Shown piece by piece: positions 33,531 through 47,010 of a stretch of DNA of 64,000 nucleotides; the first letter of the stretch is position 1, and the number at the start of each line of letters is the position of its first letter. The stretch is from Isoperla grammatica. Lineage: Eukaryota > Arthropoda > Insecta > Plecoptera > Perlodidae. The stretch spans positions 57,281,221-57,345,220 of the forward strand of contig OX246740.1 in assembly GCA_945910005.1 (NCBI GenBank). The letters are read 5' to 3'. The notes below the pieces were generated by a model, which was not told where the DNA came from, did not search any database, and saw only the letters and a program-made list of their open reading frames with translations. Position numbers and translations under genes: made by a program.

Positions 33531-35578
33531 AATGTAACCATTAACCAACAGCATATTTTGAATTTAATTTGACAAATACATCAGCTTAAGCCATTTTAAT
33601 GATACAAACAAAACAAGAATAATATATATACAAGCTCAGATTTTTTTTTAACATATAAACTAAGTACCAACAAATATACACACTAATATACAGTGCATGT
33701 CAGATCAAAAACTAATATTTCAGATATGCAGACAAGCAGTTAACAGCGTGATAAATTCACACAAGGAAGCAACGATGTCAACATAATAAGACAAAGCATT
33801 ATACTGGGAGGGGAGCTAGGAAAAAAAGAACAATAGGTTCGTAAATAGGTATGTATACACGATACATTTTTGTTTTTTGCCAGTACCCACAGAAAGTGTG
33901 CAATGTGTTGGAATCGTCAACAGCTTATCTCAGCTCAGGTAAGCTGTACGTAATGTAAACTGCACAAGACAGCGATGTTGTTGGTATCTCTCTCTCTCAC
34001 ACAATCCAATAAACTTTTAAATACTTAGTCCCATGTGGATATTAAAAAAAGCTTGGCTAAACATGCGCTAACTTGAGCGCAAGCTTCTTGATAACTCACA
34101 AATAGTGTCATTTATAGTTTGAAATATGCAAGCACACCTTCTTTACACACTCCACGAGAGCTTTCGCATATCCGCTTGTTCTGTCCTGTGGGGTTCAATG
34201 TGCGAGCAACCACGTCACAAGCCAATACAGTAATACACGCATATGGAAACTAACATAATGACCAACCATTGCCAATAACTTGTTTTAACGAATTGTATAT
34301 TTGGGGGAAAAGTTCCTGCTTTCAATAAAAATTTACACAAGTAAACTTATACAAATTCATTTAAAAAAAGAGAGATGTACACAACATACGTAGTAATAAA
34401 TGTATGCATATCCCTATCTGAGCAAAAGTATGATCTTGTAATCTTCTCCTTCAGTGGCAGCACCATTTCACAGTGGCAGTGATGACCGTTGTACTATTTT
34501 GGACACATTTTATCAGTACAGTACAGTTCAACAGCAGTATTTTATAAATGATGTACCGAGTGACAACACATAGCTGACAAATAGTCTTGTATTTTATTTG
34601 ACTAGAGGAATGGAACTTATTGAAAAGCCAACACTGGCAATTTGATTGCCCTGGATGTGCTTCAACAATTCAAACATGTTATACCAAGTTTATGAGGAAG
34701 ACTTGAATGATGTCACATTAACATTAATCGCCATAGCTTATAGGGTGTAAGTCTTTACAGTACCGGTAAATTACATATTATGTAATACTGCAAACACAGA
34801 TAAAGTTCAGTAAATATTCCCTTAAACTAATTTTTGAAGATGTACATTCGTGCACTATTTTGAAACTGACTTTTTGAACTCATTAACACATCTTTATAGG
34901 TATCTCAGGTAGGTAACGTGGAACATTTTTTTAATTAGACAAGATATAAACATCATGCACACATGATACAATTTTCAGTTAAGGTTAATCTGTATTATCT
35001 AATTCTTCATCAGTGACAGGAATAAGTATGCTTTGACAGTTGGCTGGTTTTCACCCAGACACCAGTGATTGCAGGTCAGTGTATTTGGAAGATTTTACTA
35101 TAGCGGGAAAAAATACTCAGAACGACAATACAAAATGCATTCGTTAACTAGTCTCCATACAAGACATAAATTTCATACATTTTGGTAAAAATGTGTTTTT
35201 TTTTAATAGGAACCATTTTTCTTTCCTTGTGTACCTCTTCTTCTCAGGGGTAAATCACTTGGGCATATTGTCCATCCCACTGATTTGGTAAACACGATAT
35301 AGCCTGCATGTAAGAACATTTGATTGCGATCAGTAAATAAATGCGTTTGTGATGTTGCTTCAATTCGAATCTGTTCCAGGATCCCGTCCCGAACACCTGT
35401 AGTTCCTCAGCAGCCCTGCAGTTCCATGGCTGCGGTTCCCAGAAGGCACCGCTTGTACCGACCAATCACCTGGTTGGGCTCAGATCAATGAGCAACTCGG
35501 AACAAAAACAACTGATACTATTTTCTTGTTATTGTATCAAGTTTTTAAGCCAAGATTTTTTTATTGCTTAATGTTCTT
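33531..35578. other. Spacer downstream of NAA38
   Basis: Lies 3' of NAA38 on the minus strand and beyond the satellite block on the plus strand. AT-rich, with no recognisable coding exon or RNA gene. Confidence 0.35.
35560..35565 (-). promoter_or_regulatory. Candidate poly(A) signal of NAA38
   Basis: AATAAA on the minus strand, 13 bases past the NAA38 stop codon. This would give a very short 3' UTR. Confidence 0.35.
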
Positions 35579-36476
35579 TTAATTTGCTATGTGGTCGAGA
35601 TGTATCGATACAATGTGTCTACCCGGGACCATAACAAGTCCTAAGCCTCGAGCATCGTCCACGTTCACGCTATCTGAAAAATGATTATAACACAAAGATT
35701 TATTATTATTTATAAAACATATAAAGAGGTACTGATTCATGTACTTTTCATGCAAATTATCAGTCTAGTGTACCTTCTGTTTTAAGATATTCATGGCAAC
35801 TCCCAAGAATAACGTTTCCATCACGATCCGTACACAGGAATATTCCAATTAAAACTCGACCATCGGTCATCTCAATTTTCAGGTTTTTGTTCAGCCAAGT
35901 TCGTAGCATTTCTTTCTCGGGACTTGTAATCATTGTTGGAGAATTCTGAAAAAATAGCAAGTCTTAAAATATGACATTTATGCAGCATGCTGCTCTTTTG
36001 ATTCAATCAAACGGTAATAGGTTTGATCGACAAGGATTTTAGGCATACAGTAGGCCTAGCAAGCAAGGCTGAAAGGAGTAGGGAAATGAGATAAAATATG
36101 ACAAAGAATGGATGGTGGAAGAATGCTGCTGAATAAAGAAAGAGAACAATGCCTAGGAGGAGCCTGTAAGTAGGAATCTGGAATAGGCCTTGTTTTTATT
36201 ATACACAAATAAACTAGAACCTGGGTGTGACAGGGACATGCTATATAGTATTAGTGACTCGTGTGTTCGTAATTCTAGGCCCACAATATACTTCTTGAAA
36301 TAGGCCCAAGCCAGAAAGTAAGGTGTCCCTTGCAGGCAGACACTATTCAAAACGATTCTAAGCGTGAAGTCTGGTATTGTTGCACTTATAATAGGCCTAC
36401 TTCGTTTTCTGAAAAGACACCTGACTTAACTTGTAAGTACAATGCTCATTTTAATAAGCGTTTTTACCTCCTGCAT
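35579..36476 (-). CDS. NAA38: NAA38/LSMD1, Sm-like auxiliary subunit of NatC, 3 exons
   Basis: Minus-strand exons 36468-36476 (ATGCAGGAG, three codons before a GTAAAA donor), 35774-35945 and 35579-35673 join in phase to 91 aa. The Sm fold is clear: Sm1 in [20 protein letters not shown] and [12 protein letters not shown], Sm2 in [18 protein letters not shown]. The protein is shorter than human NAA38 (~125 aa) mainly at the N terminus. Family knowledge: it binds NAA30 and NAA35 and broadens NatC substrate use. The 9-nt coding first exon is short but both splice signals are good and the frame closes exactly. An ORF running through the second intron is not the real C terminus. Confidence 0.9.
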
Positions 36477-39400
36477 GTTGTAGGGCCAAATCGAGCTTTT
36501 GATTCTTGAGTAAAAAATTAAAAAGTAAGGTTATGTTTAGAAGTAACGACACGCAGTTTATACAGTGGTTCGGTTCAACGCAGTATCAACATTGGTACGA
36601 AAAAAGCGCGGGTTTTTTAAAGTCTTTGATGTCCTGTTTCTTGTTTGTACTTTACGCGTATGCGTACATTCAGCCGTACAAATAACTGAAAATAAACTAC
36701 GTTCAGCCAGAAAATGGTTATAAGGACGTCATTCATATGTATAACGAGCTCTTATACAACCTAATCTATCTCTAAAACTAGAACTTAACTAAACGTTATC
36801 CATCGCGTCCCCATACAGACAAGTTACCCTGCGTAGCTACTATCTAGTTGTCGAGTTCGTCGCAACAAATAGTAAAAATAAAAACGTTCGAATCCACTTC
36901 GTATGTTCTGTTACCGTTATGTTCGTTTGAATTAATGAGGTAAAACCAATGTAGCTAAATCTAGTGCCTACTTGATCAATCATATCATCATCCATCATCA
37001 CTTCTATTCTATTTAATCATACTTCTTGCATTTCACAATGTGATTCCTGAGTGATAACAGTTAACATCTCGTAGAAACTCGGAGCATGAATTGCATTAAA
37101 ATAATTACTGTTCTTGTATTCATTATTATGAAAGGAATTGTCAAGTATGTTCATTATAAAAAGCATAGACTGTACGCTCATGATAATCCTAAACAAATTT
37201 GCCAGTAATGCTTGTGTGATTCACATGATGACAGGTCGTACATTTCTAGGGAACAAACGCCTGCGTTACGTAACTAGATTTGAATCTTCAACTTAAAGAG
37301 AGACAATCTGTATCGTCAATACGTCTGGATACGTTGCCAGAATACTGACGCATTAGTCGTGGCTATATAGTATTTTATTTTGAATATTGTGGCTTGCAAA
37401 CACGGTAATTTAACACTTTCATTTTCTTATCCGTTTGTGTTTTCAGATAAAATAATTTCAACGAACATAACAAAGTAAAGATAATATCTATAGATTGAAG
37501 TTAATCTTAATCAAAACATGAAAATGTTGTCATGTCACATGAATAATTTGGATTCTCCCTTCAGATGTAATTTCCAACTAATGTTATAATTAAATTAATG
37601 ATTATAAAGTAATTAATGATTTGTTATACTCCAAAGCAAGCGCCAAAATAGGATTACTGTTATCACTGCAATGAAAATTGAAAACATATAAATGTTCTAC
37701 ATTAATTATAAAAATGCATTAAGGCTGGGCTAAAGCCCCCCTTTCACTCAATACGCCACTGGGCATGACCTTACACACGCACTGTCAACTGTCTCCCTAA
37801 ACCACGACCGCCTCTCACCTTGTAAACATGTAAACAAAAAGTGTGAGGGAATTCGAACTATTGTAATTAAATACAATAATTATTATTTGGAGACGGGAAT
37901 TGTTACATATGACCTTGATATTATCATGACGTGTACATTCTATTTCGCTAAGCGTTGAGTGCTGCTATCTATAGCAATTTGTTCTTCGTAACTCCGTGAG
38001 AGAATACGAGCTGCGCCTGTGCAAAATCAGACGAACCAGAATAAATTTTAAAAACTCATCAAAGTTGGCCTAACGAAAATAATGTTTTTAATGTAGAAAT
38101 TAAAATAATATTCCTGATAAATTATGTCCAAATGACATTCCTGATGACTATGGGATTCCGAAACTTGAAAAGGTCACTGTACACATTCTTCCCCCTCTGG
38201 CAGAGGGTAGAATATGACCCAGGGTGACTTTTTCAAACGTAAGAGTGACGATAATATGTCGTCCCCTTTCCACCCAGTAACCGTTTTAAACCAGTTGTCT
38301 GTCCTGCTCCTCCAAACTCACGACCTAGTTGTCGAGTAGGTCCATCGTTAAAACACCAACTTACAATCATACACACTTCCACACTTCGCAGAGAGTTTTC
38401 AACTTAGTGTAAAATCATCTCTTGCTCATTACTGCAAACAAATGAGATAATAATGAGCCCTCGCATAGAGTCGAATAGCGACACGGCAGTATTCGCTCGC
38501 TCTTCTAAGAATAGTTAGAGTTGCTCCCAGAGCTTGCTTGGCCTTGATAGCAGAGTTCGTCCAATGTGCTTGATGACATAATAATAGCCCCCCCCCCCCC
38601 CCCCTCCCCCTCCTAGTGAGCATTAGCACGGATGTGCGCGCGCGCAAAACCCACGCGAAACTTGTATCAAGGTCTATACTGTATGAGCACCGCCTGGCTA
38701 TCTTCCGTGCGCATCCATACCGCCTTCTACACCGTCATAGTTGGCTTGTTTTCACTTTTGCGCGTTCTCTCCTCCAGAAGTTACCGCCATTGTTCAGGAG
38801 AAGAATGCGCATATTATTTATTTGAAAACATCAATCACATCAACGGGAAAATAAATGAAAAAAAAACATCAACATCAAACAAGAGCTAAGATTTTTCGTT
38901 GTCATAGTTATTACATTTTCCGCCATTGTTCAATATATTCATGAGTGTGCATAACTTAGATTTTTTTGTTGTCGTAGTTACTTCACTTATTGACATGATT
39001 GTTGTAAATGTATCGCGTTAAAAGTATAAAATATTCGTGAAAGGATGGACATTTACTATATATTATAGCTATTTTACATTTTACCGGCATTTTGTTTTGG
39101 AAAAATATTAATATTCCGTTGTAATAAGTAACTTCTTGACCGGTTTTGTCACAAAACCCAATGAAGCTTACTTGTGGATGTTTCAAATTTCAACTTGATC
39201 GTAAGCTCTGTTCGAAACCCAACAAACAAAAAACGAGTGCTATAGAAGGAGAATGGAAACGCTAACGTAATGAATATCTATATCACCAATGTGGGCTGGG
39301 GGGATTTACTTTCGGAATTGATTTAAAAAATATTGATATGACACTGATATATTTATTATAAACTGTGACCTTAAAGCCATCATAGCAACTAGCCACTTCA

Positions 39401-40120
39401 TAAAATGTCCCCTACTGAAAATCAGTTGAGTGAGTAGCGAATTAATGCCAATTTTTTTTTATCTATGTTTCAATGCTTGGATCTGAAAGACCGTGCAAGG
39501 TCAAATGGTGTTGCTTCTTTTCCCGACCAAATGGAATAACTCAGATGTGTGACCTGTGAAGCTGTGAAGCCCCTGATCTTGTCCAAGGCGAGTTAACGAC
39601 CTCTCATTATCTATAATAGAACATATTATTCCTATCGCCGCGCTTTTTACACGCCAATCACTCAATTAATTGCCATAGCATTAGTCATAGCTTTGGATAC
39701 ATATTAATTACAATCTATCTTAATGTATTGATAGTTAAAACGTGCAAACGATATGTGAGTTTTGGCAATGTGAAGTAAAACTTTTCGGGTCTAAAGGGTA
39801 TTTTTATGTAGAGATCGATTCTGTTTCTGTATGCTGGGTGAATAGTCAACGTAATTTGAATATGATGACATTTTTTAAACGCTACTACAACAATATAAAA
39901 CGACAACAATAACAATAACAATGTTAAGGAGTGCAAAACAAAACAAAATTGCAATAACAATGACATCAATGAATAAAAATGGCAACCAGGTGGCGCCAAT
40001 CTACTATCGCAAGTCATTCCCGCGAAGTTAATGTCGCGGGATTTCCGTATAAATAATTTGCTGTGATTATGTCAGAGGCTCGCGAGTACTTGCGTACTTA
40101 CAAGTGATGAGAGCCACTAT
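36477..40120. other. Upstream of NAA38, then gene-free
   Basis: The first part must contain the NAA38 promoter. No other gene was recognised. A C17 run lies at 38588-38604. The scattered short ORFs look random. Confidence 0.35.
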
Positions 40121-40166
40121 GCTAACAATCACTGCTCTGCATACTTCCCATTCCCAAGCATAGTCG

Positions 40167-40255
40167 GCCCAGGGACACCCATTGTTGCTATGGTTTTGTT
40201 TTCTATATGCAAACAACCGTTACCTTGGTAACAACGGGCGCCCCTGGGTTGTTGT
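40167..40255. repeat. Imperfect hairpin, about 22-26 bp stem
   Basis: GGCCCAGGGACACCCATTGT on the left pairs with ACAACGGGCGCCCCTGGG on the right, with several G-T or mismatched positions and a ~35-nt AT-rich loop. It is followed by a tRNA-like word (GGTTCGATTCCCGG on the minus strand, near 40270-40293), suggesting a SINE or MITE fragment. Confidence 0.4.
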
Positions 40256-40267
40256 CACAAACGTTTG

Positions 40268-40294
40268 CCCCGACCGGGAATCGAACCCAGGTAT
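40268..40294 (-). repeat. tRNA-like B-box fragment (SINE remnant)
   Basis: Minus-strand CCTGGGTTCGATTCCCGGTC matches a tRNA T-arm/B-box. No matching A-box lies at the right distance, so this is not an intact tRNA gene. Confidence 0.35.
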
Positions 40295-41670
40295 GTGTGA
40301 ACAAAGGGAAGTAATATCACTATATAAAATACAGAAAAAGAACAAAAATTAAAGAACATGTTACTATGACTATTTGTGGTTGTGATTGTGGCTGCATGAT
40401 TGTCGACATAAACCTGTGTCATCTTTCACTATTATCATCTCAAACTATGTTTCATAACACTTCATCATTTAGCTGTTGATGTTTTATTCGTTGCTAATCT
40501 AGATTGCGCGATAGGATGATTATACTCATGATGCAGTAAGTGAAGTGAACCAGCCCAGGCTTCGGTTCCCTCACCGATGACACGTTTGCCATTTAACGTT
40601 ATCTTGTGTTGCCAATTGTTTCTCTGCTCTCGTATGTGTATTTTATAAGGTACGTGTCCATTGATAAGATAAGTTTTAACATTATCTATTCATCTGTCTT
40701 CGTGTTAAGTTTGCTTGCGGTAGTGATGTAATGAAGATAGTGGGCGTAGTATTGTCATTTCCTTATGTCATCGTTTCTGGAATTGTCTAGAACATTTTTA
40801 TCAATTATCCAAAGCTCCATAATATTGGGTCTTCTAATACACGATGGAAATCTTAATCTTAGTATCATTGCTAAGCAGCTTCCACAGCAACTTAGTTTTA
40901 GTTCTTCGACATTGCTTGATGTTGGATTAACAAGGATTAATTAAAAAGTAATTAAATTAAAACGGGTTTTTTTTTGCTAAAAATTAATTTACAAAAAGAC
41001 TTGTGTAGCAGGTAACAAGATGTACTCTGAGTAAAGAATGTGAGAGGACAACTTTACGCAGCCCGCTGGGCGTTCACGCATGTATAATTTCAATGATAGT
41101 GAAAACAAAACGCGTAGAAAGTGAAGAGAACGAACAGAGTCTGCATTAGAAACAAGGCATGCGAACTCTGAGCATTATGAGCGGTAAAACCTATTATTAT
41201 GTCCAACCTCTGTGTGTTTGGGTAGAATGTATCGTTGTGGTGCCCAACGGAAGTTGGTCCGTGTTCACTCACTGCAGTCAAGCTCAGTCAAGCTACTTCT
41301 TAATCTTATACATACATAGTACATTATTACTGAAGCGAGCCGTAACTACCAGAGCAGTGTTTGATTGTATTGTAACATAACGACAGAGCATGCGTAGTGC
41401 GTGCCCGGTCTGTCTGCTGGTAGCTGGATGATGATGATTGATACATTAACTGAGAAAAACATACACTGACTGATGCTTTGCACGTGGCCCTTCCCAAAGA
41501 AACATTTTCATCTCCCCCTCACAGAAACATGAAACGGTTGTTCTTTCACCTGTCATAACTGTAACTTCATGTCTAAGATGTCTATTATTGCAATAATGCT
41601 ATTCGAGACGATGTTGAATGACATATGAAGATGAAGGACAAAATTTACACACAAAAAAAACATGTCTAAT

Positions 41671-41739
41671 GCGGGATTCGAAGGAGCTACTCCTGAACTG
41701 CCTAAGCTACCGTAGACGTCTACCCCAATTGAGCTGCAA
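41671..41739 (-). repeat. tRNA-derived SINE head or tRNA pseudogene
   Basis: On the minus strand CAGCTCAATTGGGGTAGAC resembles an A-box/D-arm and, about 40 bases on, CCTTCGAATCCC resembles a B-box. A run of eight T follows ~10 bases later, as a Pol III terminator would. The B-box departs from GGTTCGANTCC at its first bases, and I could not fold a full acceptor stem. Confidence 0.35.
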
Positions 41740-44183
41740 TGGTCCCTAAACTCAACAATGTTCAACAATGAAAGAAGACCAAGGATGACCAGCTGACATT
41801 GTTGTGTCCAGATATCGATGAATTCGTGACGTCACTCATCATCCTCATCAAGGTTAGCTGCTTTGTAATGTTTCTTCTGGTTGTCTTTCTTGTATTGTTC
41901 AATCATATGTTCTAAAGTTAGGTAGCGCAGAGCGGGAAGCTAAATATCCCTATCGTCTCAATAACTCTCGTAGTTTCCAAATATATCACATTCATGCAAG
42001 TGTGGGTCACTAAACCCCAGCCCGTGCTACGTAGAAGGTGTCAATGGTTATGCGGTTGTCGGCAGGACGACTCCATTCATTAGCACAGATATCTAACTCT
42101 ACGTAGTGAATTTGTTATCTGTGTCATTAGTTCCGACAAGACGGCGATAACGCTTTGTCTCTTGTGGAGGTCTAGGACTAGGCTACCGACATATTTAGGA
42201 ACCTCCTTTTACACGAGGTTTAAAGATGTTTACGTCATAAGCACTCAATGTTTCTAGACTTGCACTTATTTCTCAGCTGCAGTGGTCCATTTTGATGAAT
42301 TGTATTGTTTTTTGTTGAGCTCGTGTGTTATGTCGAGTACCAACCCTCGTACTTCGTAATTACATTACACCGTGCTTATAATATATAATCCATCAGAAGT
42401 GTGCGGGTTTGATTCCCTTTGTCAGTTTCAAGGAGACTCAAGGACTTTGAGGTTTTCTCTGTTATTAGGTAAATGACAGAGATCAATTTTGTTAAATAGC
42501 CCTAGGACATTCCTTCGCAACTATCCACGTACAATTATTGTCTACACCACACCAGGTACTCTCGTGAAGATCGACTGATGTCTCTCTAATCTTGTATCTC
42601 TCGATGTTGAGCGACGGAACTAATCTACGAGGGGTCCCTTATCTGTGGTTCAAGTCCCCCTTGGCTCTGTTATTGCATCTATAACGTTGTGGTTATATAA
42701 TTCAAGACGATCCAAACCTGGCAGGGCTTAGTTATAATATGGTGATAATCCAACACGCACACAGAACCACTTCGATTAGCCGGAAAACACAATTCTCCAG
42801 CCTAAAGTCGTTTAAAATCTGGTTTAGTAAAAAGCGAATTGTTTGAAATAACTAGTTTTTTATTTGTTAATGTTATGTTTACTTTATATTCATTTCAACC
42901 CAACAATGAGGGAAAGAAAAGGAGGCTGAGAGCAGGGAAAAGGGGGGGCCTTTCCACCTACCTAAGTTCTACAATAACACATAATCCATGAGTGAGCGTG
43001 AACTCTTTCCACACCCCTGAAAGAAGCTTCATAATATACAATGTCATTCTTACCATCTCCCTGCTGGGCTTATTGTAATCACCTTGCCCCAAGGTCAGGC
43101 TAAACAACACGAGTCTAAGTGCATCTAATAAAGATCGTCACAGCTACTTGACAGTCCAAACATGAAACGGGTTGCCTATGAAAGGAAGAAGCTTTGTCAC
43201 TGATTTTACTTTGGCGTCTTCGGGCACTTCTCGTCGCGATGTACCTCGTTGCGTGGGCATTGTACTTTGTACCTTGTATTTTATATCGAAAATACCTTTA
43301 TTTTAGTATTTTGAAAATATTTAATTAGTTTTCAATATTTAATTTAATTTTTGGAGTAAGCTTTTTCCTGATTCCTCAGGTCACCCCTCACTGAGTAGTA
43401 AAAATAAAGTAAAAACGGGTTGGGAATTATATTTGTTTACAAATTAATAGTATGTCTTACCATCATCGTTATACTTAATGTATGCAAGTACTTATAGCCA
43501 CTATAATGCCGAGTCAGCACTCAGCAGTCTCACAATTGAAAGAAAACTCATAGGAAAGTCCAAAGAAAAATATTCATTTAAGTAAACAAAGAAAAGAAAA
43601 ATGTGTTTCTTATCAGAATGAAAATTTAATACTCGTGCTTTATAAAGATAAGATATCAATGTGATATATTGATTTGTAAATATTGCGATGAGCATAATTA
43701 TATTCTTACACAGTTGAACGTAAAACTTAAAACATGCCGTTACATCGTTCTTTGATCAGGAAAATTTGCATTACAGCAACTTTATTATCAGCACGATTTT
43801 AACATGTTGACAAATTCCCCGATTGAACACGGTTTTGTTTAAATATTCACAATATTCCTCTTTGTTTCTTGTATGTGTCTATACACACACGTAACACATT
43901 CCACGTAGGCAACGGCTGTTCTAGGTAATTGCTGTGGCACTAATTACATGCTGTGTATGCACTGTGCCGTCTATTATCACGAGATAAGCTCATAAATTAC
44001 TTTGCACAATCTTCTGAATGTTTTAATACTATTATAAATTTAACCCCTTTCACCGTCAATGTTTAGAACTATATTTCAATTGTAAAGTATATAGTCTCAA
44101 TGTAACTATATTGTAGTCTCATACCTAATTCAGATCTGTATTTATTACCCACTTCATGCACGCTGTTTCAACGAATATCAACA

Positions 44184-44222
44184 GAATCTGTTGCCAGGCA
44201 TCTGATGCCTGGCAACAGATTC
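44184..44222. repeat. 39-bp perfect palindrome
   Basis: Arms of 19 bases (GAATCTGTTGCCAGGCATC and its exact reverse complement) are separated by a single T at 44203. Flanks show no further symmetry or target duplication. Confidence 0.9.
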
Positions 44223-44383
44223 GTAAAGGCAATCTTCCGCACACGCCTTATTAGTCACCTAATGGACTAGTTGTTTCAAGTAGATGGTAGGAACTAGAGA
44301 AGAACTAACTATTAGACTATTTGATAAGCATGAGACCACTTATACGTTGGGGCAACTTTAGTATGTCAATCTCATAATCTAAG

Positions 44384-44560
44384 TTTAGTTTAGTTTAGTT
44401 TATTGGACAACATATACATACATTACATAATAATGATGATACATATTTGATGACAGATACAGTGATCTGTATTGTTGTCCTGTTTTATATAGCCTAATAA
44501 TAGTAATTGTACCTAGATAATAAAGAGGAAGAATACAATACAAATAAAATAAGCAAGGTA
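44384..44560 (-). mobile_element. Possible 3' end of a non-LTR element with (AAACT)n tail
   Basis: Read on the minus strand the segment ends TTGTCCAATAAACTAAACTAAACT, a tail form typical of truncated LINE/SINE copies. No coding remains; the upstream boundary is a guess. Confidence 0.35.
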
Positions 44561-46231
44561 ATAATTATAGCAGTGATAACATTAAATCATAAGTATCTCA
44601 CTGTATCAATTTTGTGATTACCTTCAGGTATTAATTACTATATTATATTAGGCTGCTCTATAGCAATCAGTGTTTGTCAATTGCATTCGCACAAACTAGC
44701 CAAGTACGCAAAAAAAAGTCATTTACTGTTCATCGTTTATTATTCCAATAAGAAAGACGCATTTATGACGCTTGTAAATCATGCGAAGGAGGAAGTCCTG
44801 ATTTGGAATGGGTAAAATCAAACTAATCAATAAATAATTAATTATATGCTAAAGATATGATATACGGTTGCAAAATACATTTCCCAGAAACCTTAACCTT
44901 GCAACGAGCAATTACCATTCTATTTCTACTGTTATGTAATCGTTTAAATCCCGGTGGGCGGGGCTTAGTACAAGGAAACTTGCACTGGCGTGATTAGCTA
45001 CTTGTTTATGTAGTAGGCACGCGATCACTGTACTAAATGTTCGCTATGGTAGTTTCAAACATTCAGCGTGATGTGCGTTTTACCACGCGGCCCTTTGCTT
45101 GGAACTAGCACGTCGTAGAGATAAGATACTCTAACAATACGCAGATAGTGGCCACAACACTGAGATAAATTATTTTTGGACAGTTTTTGTTTATTGACGG
45201 ACACGTACGATGTGACAAGGGGCACATATGCGGGAACAGCTGACTCAATTAGCGTAGGTACAATCTCTTGTCTATAGGAATGATGAGGGCTCCAATCGAA
45301 TCCCGCATTCCCGCAATAACAACGATAGTGAGTGGGTATACACGAAATGCACATGTTTATTAATTAATTTGAATTTCCTATTTATAAAAAGAATAGAAGA
45401 CACCTGAATTTACAAACATAAGTGTTTGGTGTGCTCAAGCTTTGTGCTGGAGGGGGGGGGGGGGGGGGGGTCTTCAAGCAAAAACACTTTAGTGTGAAAA
45501 GAATAACTTGCAAACGAAGTAAGTTTGTTAATCAATGACGCAGGCTCGCAGAGTTGTCGATAACCAATCAATAAATCGTATCCTGCCGATATCATATCAA
45601 AGCGGTCTCCCCTAGTGTTAGAAGCTAAACGCCATTCCGTGCGAGTCAGCTATAACTAAACATTATGCCGATATCTCGATCTGTGACGCGAACTTGAACT
45701 TGCTCTAATCGATTACTTCTTAGCTGGATACGTTCACGTCTGTCTTTTCGTTCGTAGTTGCATTTTTAGCGGAACCAGAGTCGATAACAGACCGACTCGA
45801 CATACCGTTCCATCTTGAAACCGTTTTGAAACTCATGTCAGCAGATGAGGACGGACATAGGAAAATGATAAAAATAGAAATAAACAAAATATGGTAAAAA
45901 TATACCAAGAAACACATTTTTTTTGCTCTGTCGGTGCTGGTTGGTACGAAGGGTAATTATTGCTTAATACGGAATCTGAACCCACGTCTTTCGGTTACTG
46001 TGCACCTCGGTTGGAGCAACTGTGAATGGTTTCAGTTGAGAATCCACGGTTGACCTTGAACTTGCAAAAATACCACATTCCAACTCAAGTAAAAGGAGTT
46101 TGTCTTCTTATTCGACTTGGATACACGAATTCGCATCAGCTTTTACAAATAAGTTGTCTGTGCTTTTACGGTATAATTTTTGATGCACTTCCAGTTATTT
46201 TATTGTTTTTATTTTCCTTGTAGTGCTCGGA
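44561..46231. other. Gene-free stretch
   Basis: No recognisable gene. A minus-strand tRNA-like word (GGGTTCAGATTCC near 45966-45980) hints at another SINE fragment. Confidence 0.3.
45452..45470. repeat. G19 homopolymer
   Basis: Uninterrupted run of 19 G, one of several long G/C homopolymers in the window. Confidence 0.9.
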
Positions 46232-46234
46232 TAT

Positions 46235-46274
<40 letters not shown>

Positions 46275-46578
46275 TGTCTATCCTATTCAGTTATAAAAAC
46301 TGATTTACAAAGGAGGACCTTAAATAAAACTAAGCTATGCAAACAATGAATAGTAATGAAATAATAAATAACAATAACAACAAAAACAAAACAAACTACT
46401 GAACTATATAAAATATAATCAAGAACAAGAAAAAAAAATTGAGAAATGAAATAAAATCACAGGAAGTGGAAATTCAACATATTAAAAAAAAAAAAAATAG
46501 AAGTATGCAAATAAGAAAGAACATGAAGAAACAAAAAAAAATTGTTGGAAAAAATAAACATATGTATATATATAAAAG

Positions 46579-46714
46579 TGAAAAAGAAGAGAAAAAAGAA
46601 GAAAGAAAAGAAAAAAGAAAAAAGAAAAAAGAAAAAAGAAAAAAGAAAAAAGAAAAAGAAAAAAGAAAAAAGAAAAAAGAAAAAAGAAAAAAGAAAAAAG
46701 AAAAAAAGAAAAAC
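46579..46714. repeat. Purine-only tract, (GAAAAA)n-like
   Basis: About 136 bases of A with regularly spaced G on the plus strand (poly-pyrimidine on the LINE strand). It lies within the retrotransposon 3' UTR. The Lys- and Phe-rich ORFs across it are artefacts. Confidence 0.9.
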
Positions 46715-47010
46715 TGATTTGTTAACGGTCCCAACTCAAACGAAATGAGGATTGCAAAAAATCAGAAACTGCAATCTGGGAAAAATAAAATTCCACGTAA
46801 AAGCAACCCGGGAAACAGCACACGCCTTCTATCTTCACTTCGAATCTTGAAAGAAAGATGGTCTTGAAAAACTTGATCCGAGAACCATTTATAAGTAGAG
46901 ATCAAACTGAATCAAGAGAATTCAGGAAATCGGATGTAGATTCCCAGCAGACCAACAATCATCTCCATCTAAAACAGATGAAAAACCACTTACAGTAGAA
47001 CAATCTTAAC

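Larger units (their letters stand above)
40295..44380. other. Gene-free stretch with SINE-like fragments
   Basis: No coding gene recognised. Isolated B-box-like words (for example near 42407 and 42652), the tRNA-like unit at 41671-41739 and the palindrome at 44184-44222 suggest an accumulation of small repeats. Confidence 0.35.

Noticed and set aside
40268..40294. Intact tRNA gene
   Set aside because: A good B-box is present, but no A-box or acceptor stem lies at the correct distance.
46439..46748. Lys-rich and Phe-rich ORFs at 46.4-46.7 kb
   Set aside because: Translation of a GAAAAA-type simple repeat within the LINE 3' UTR.
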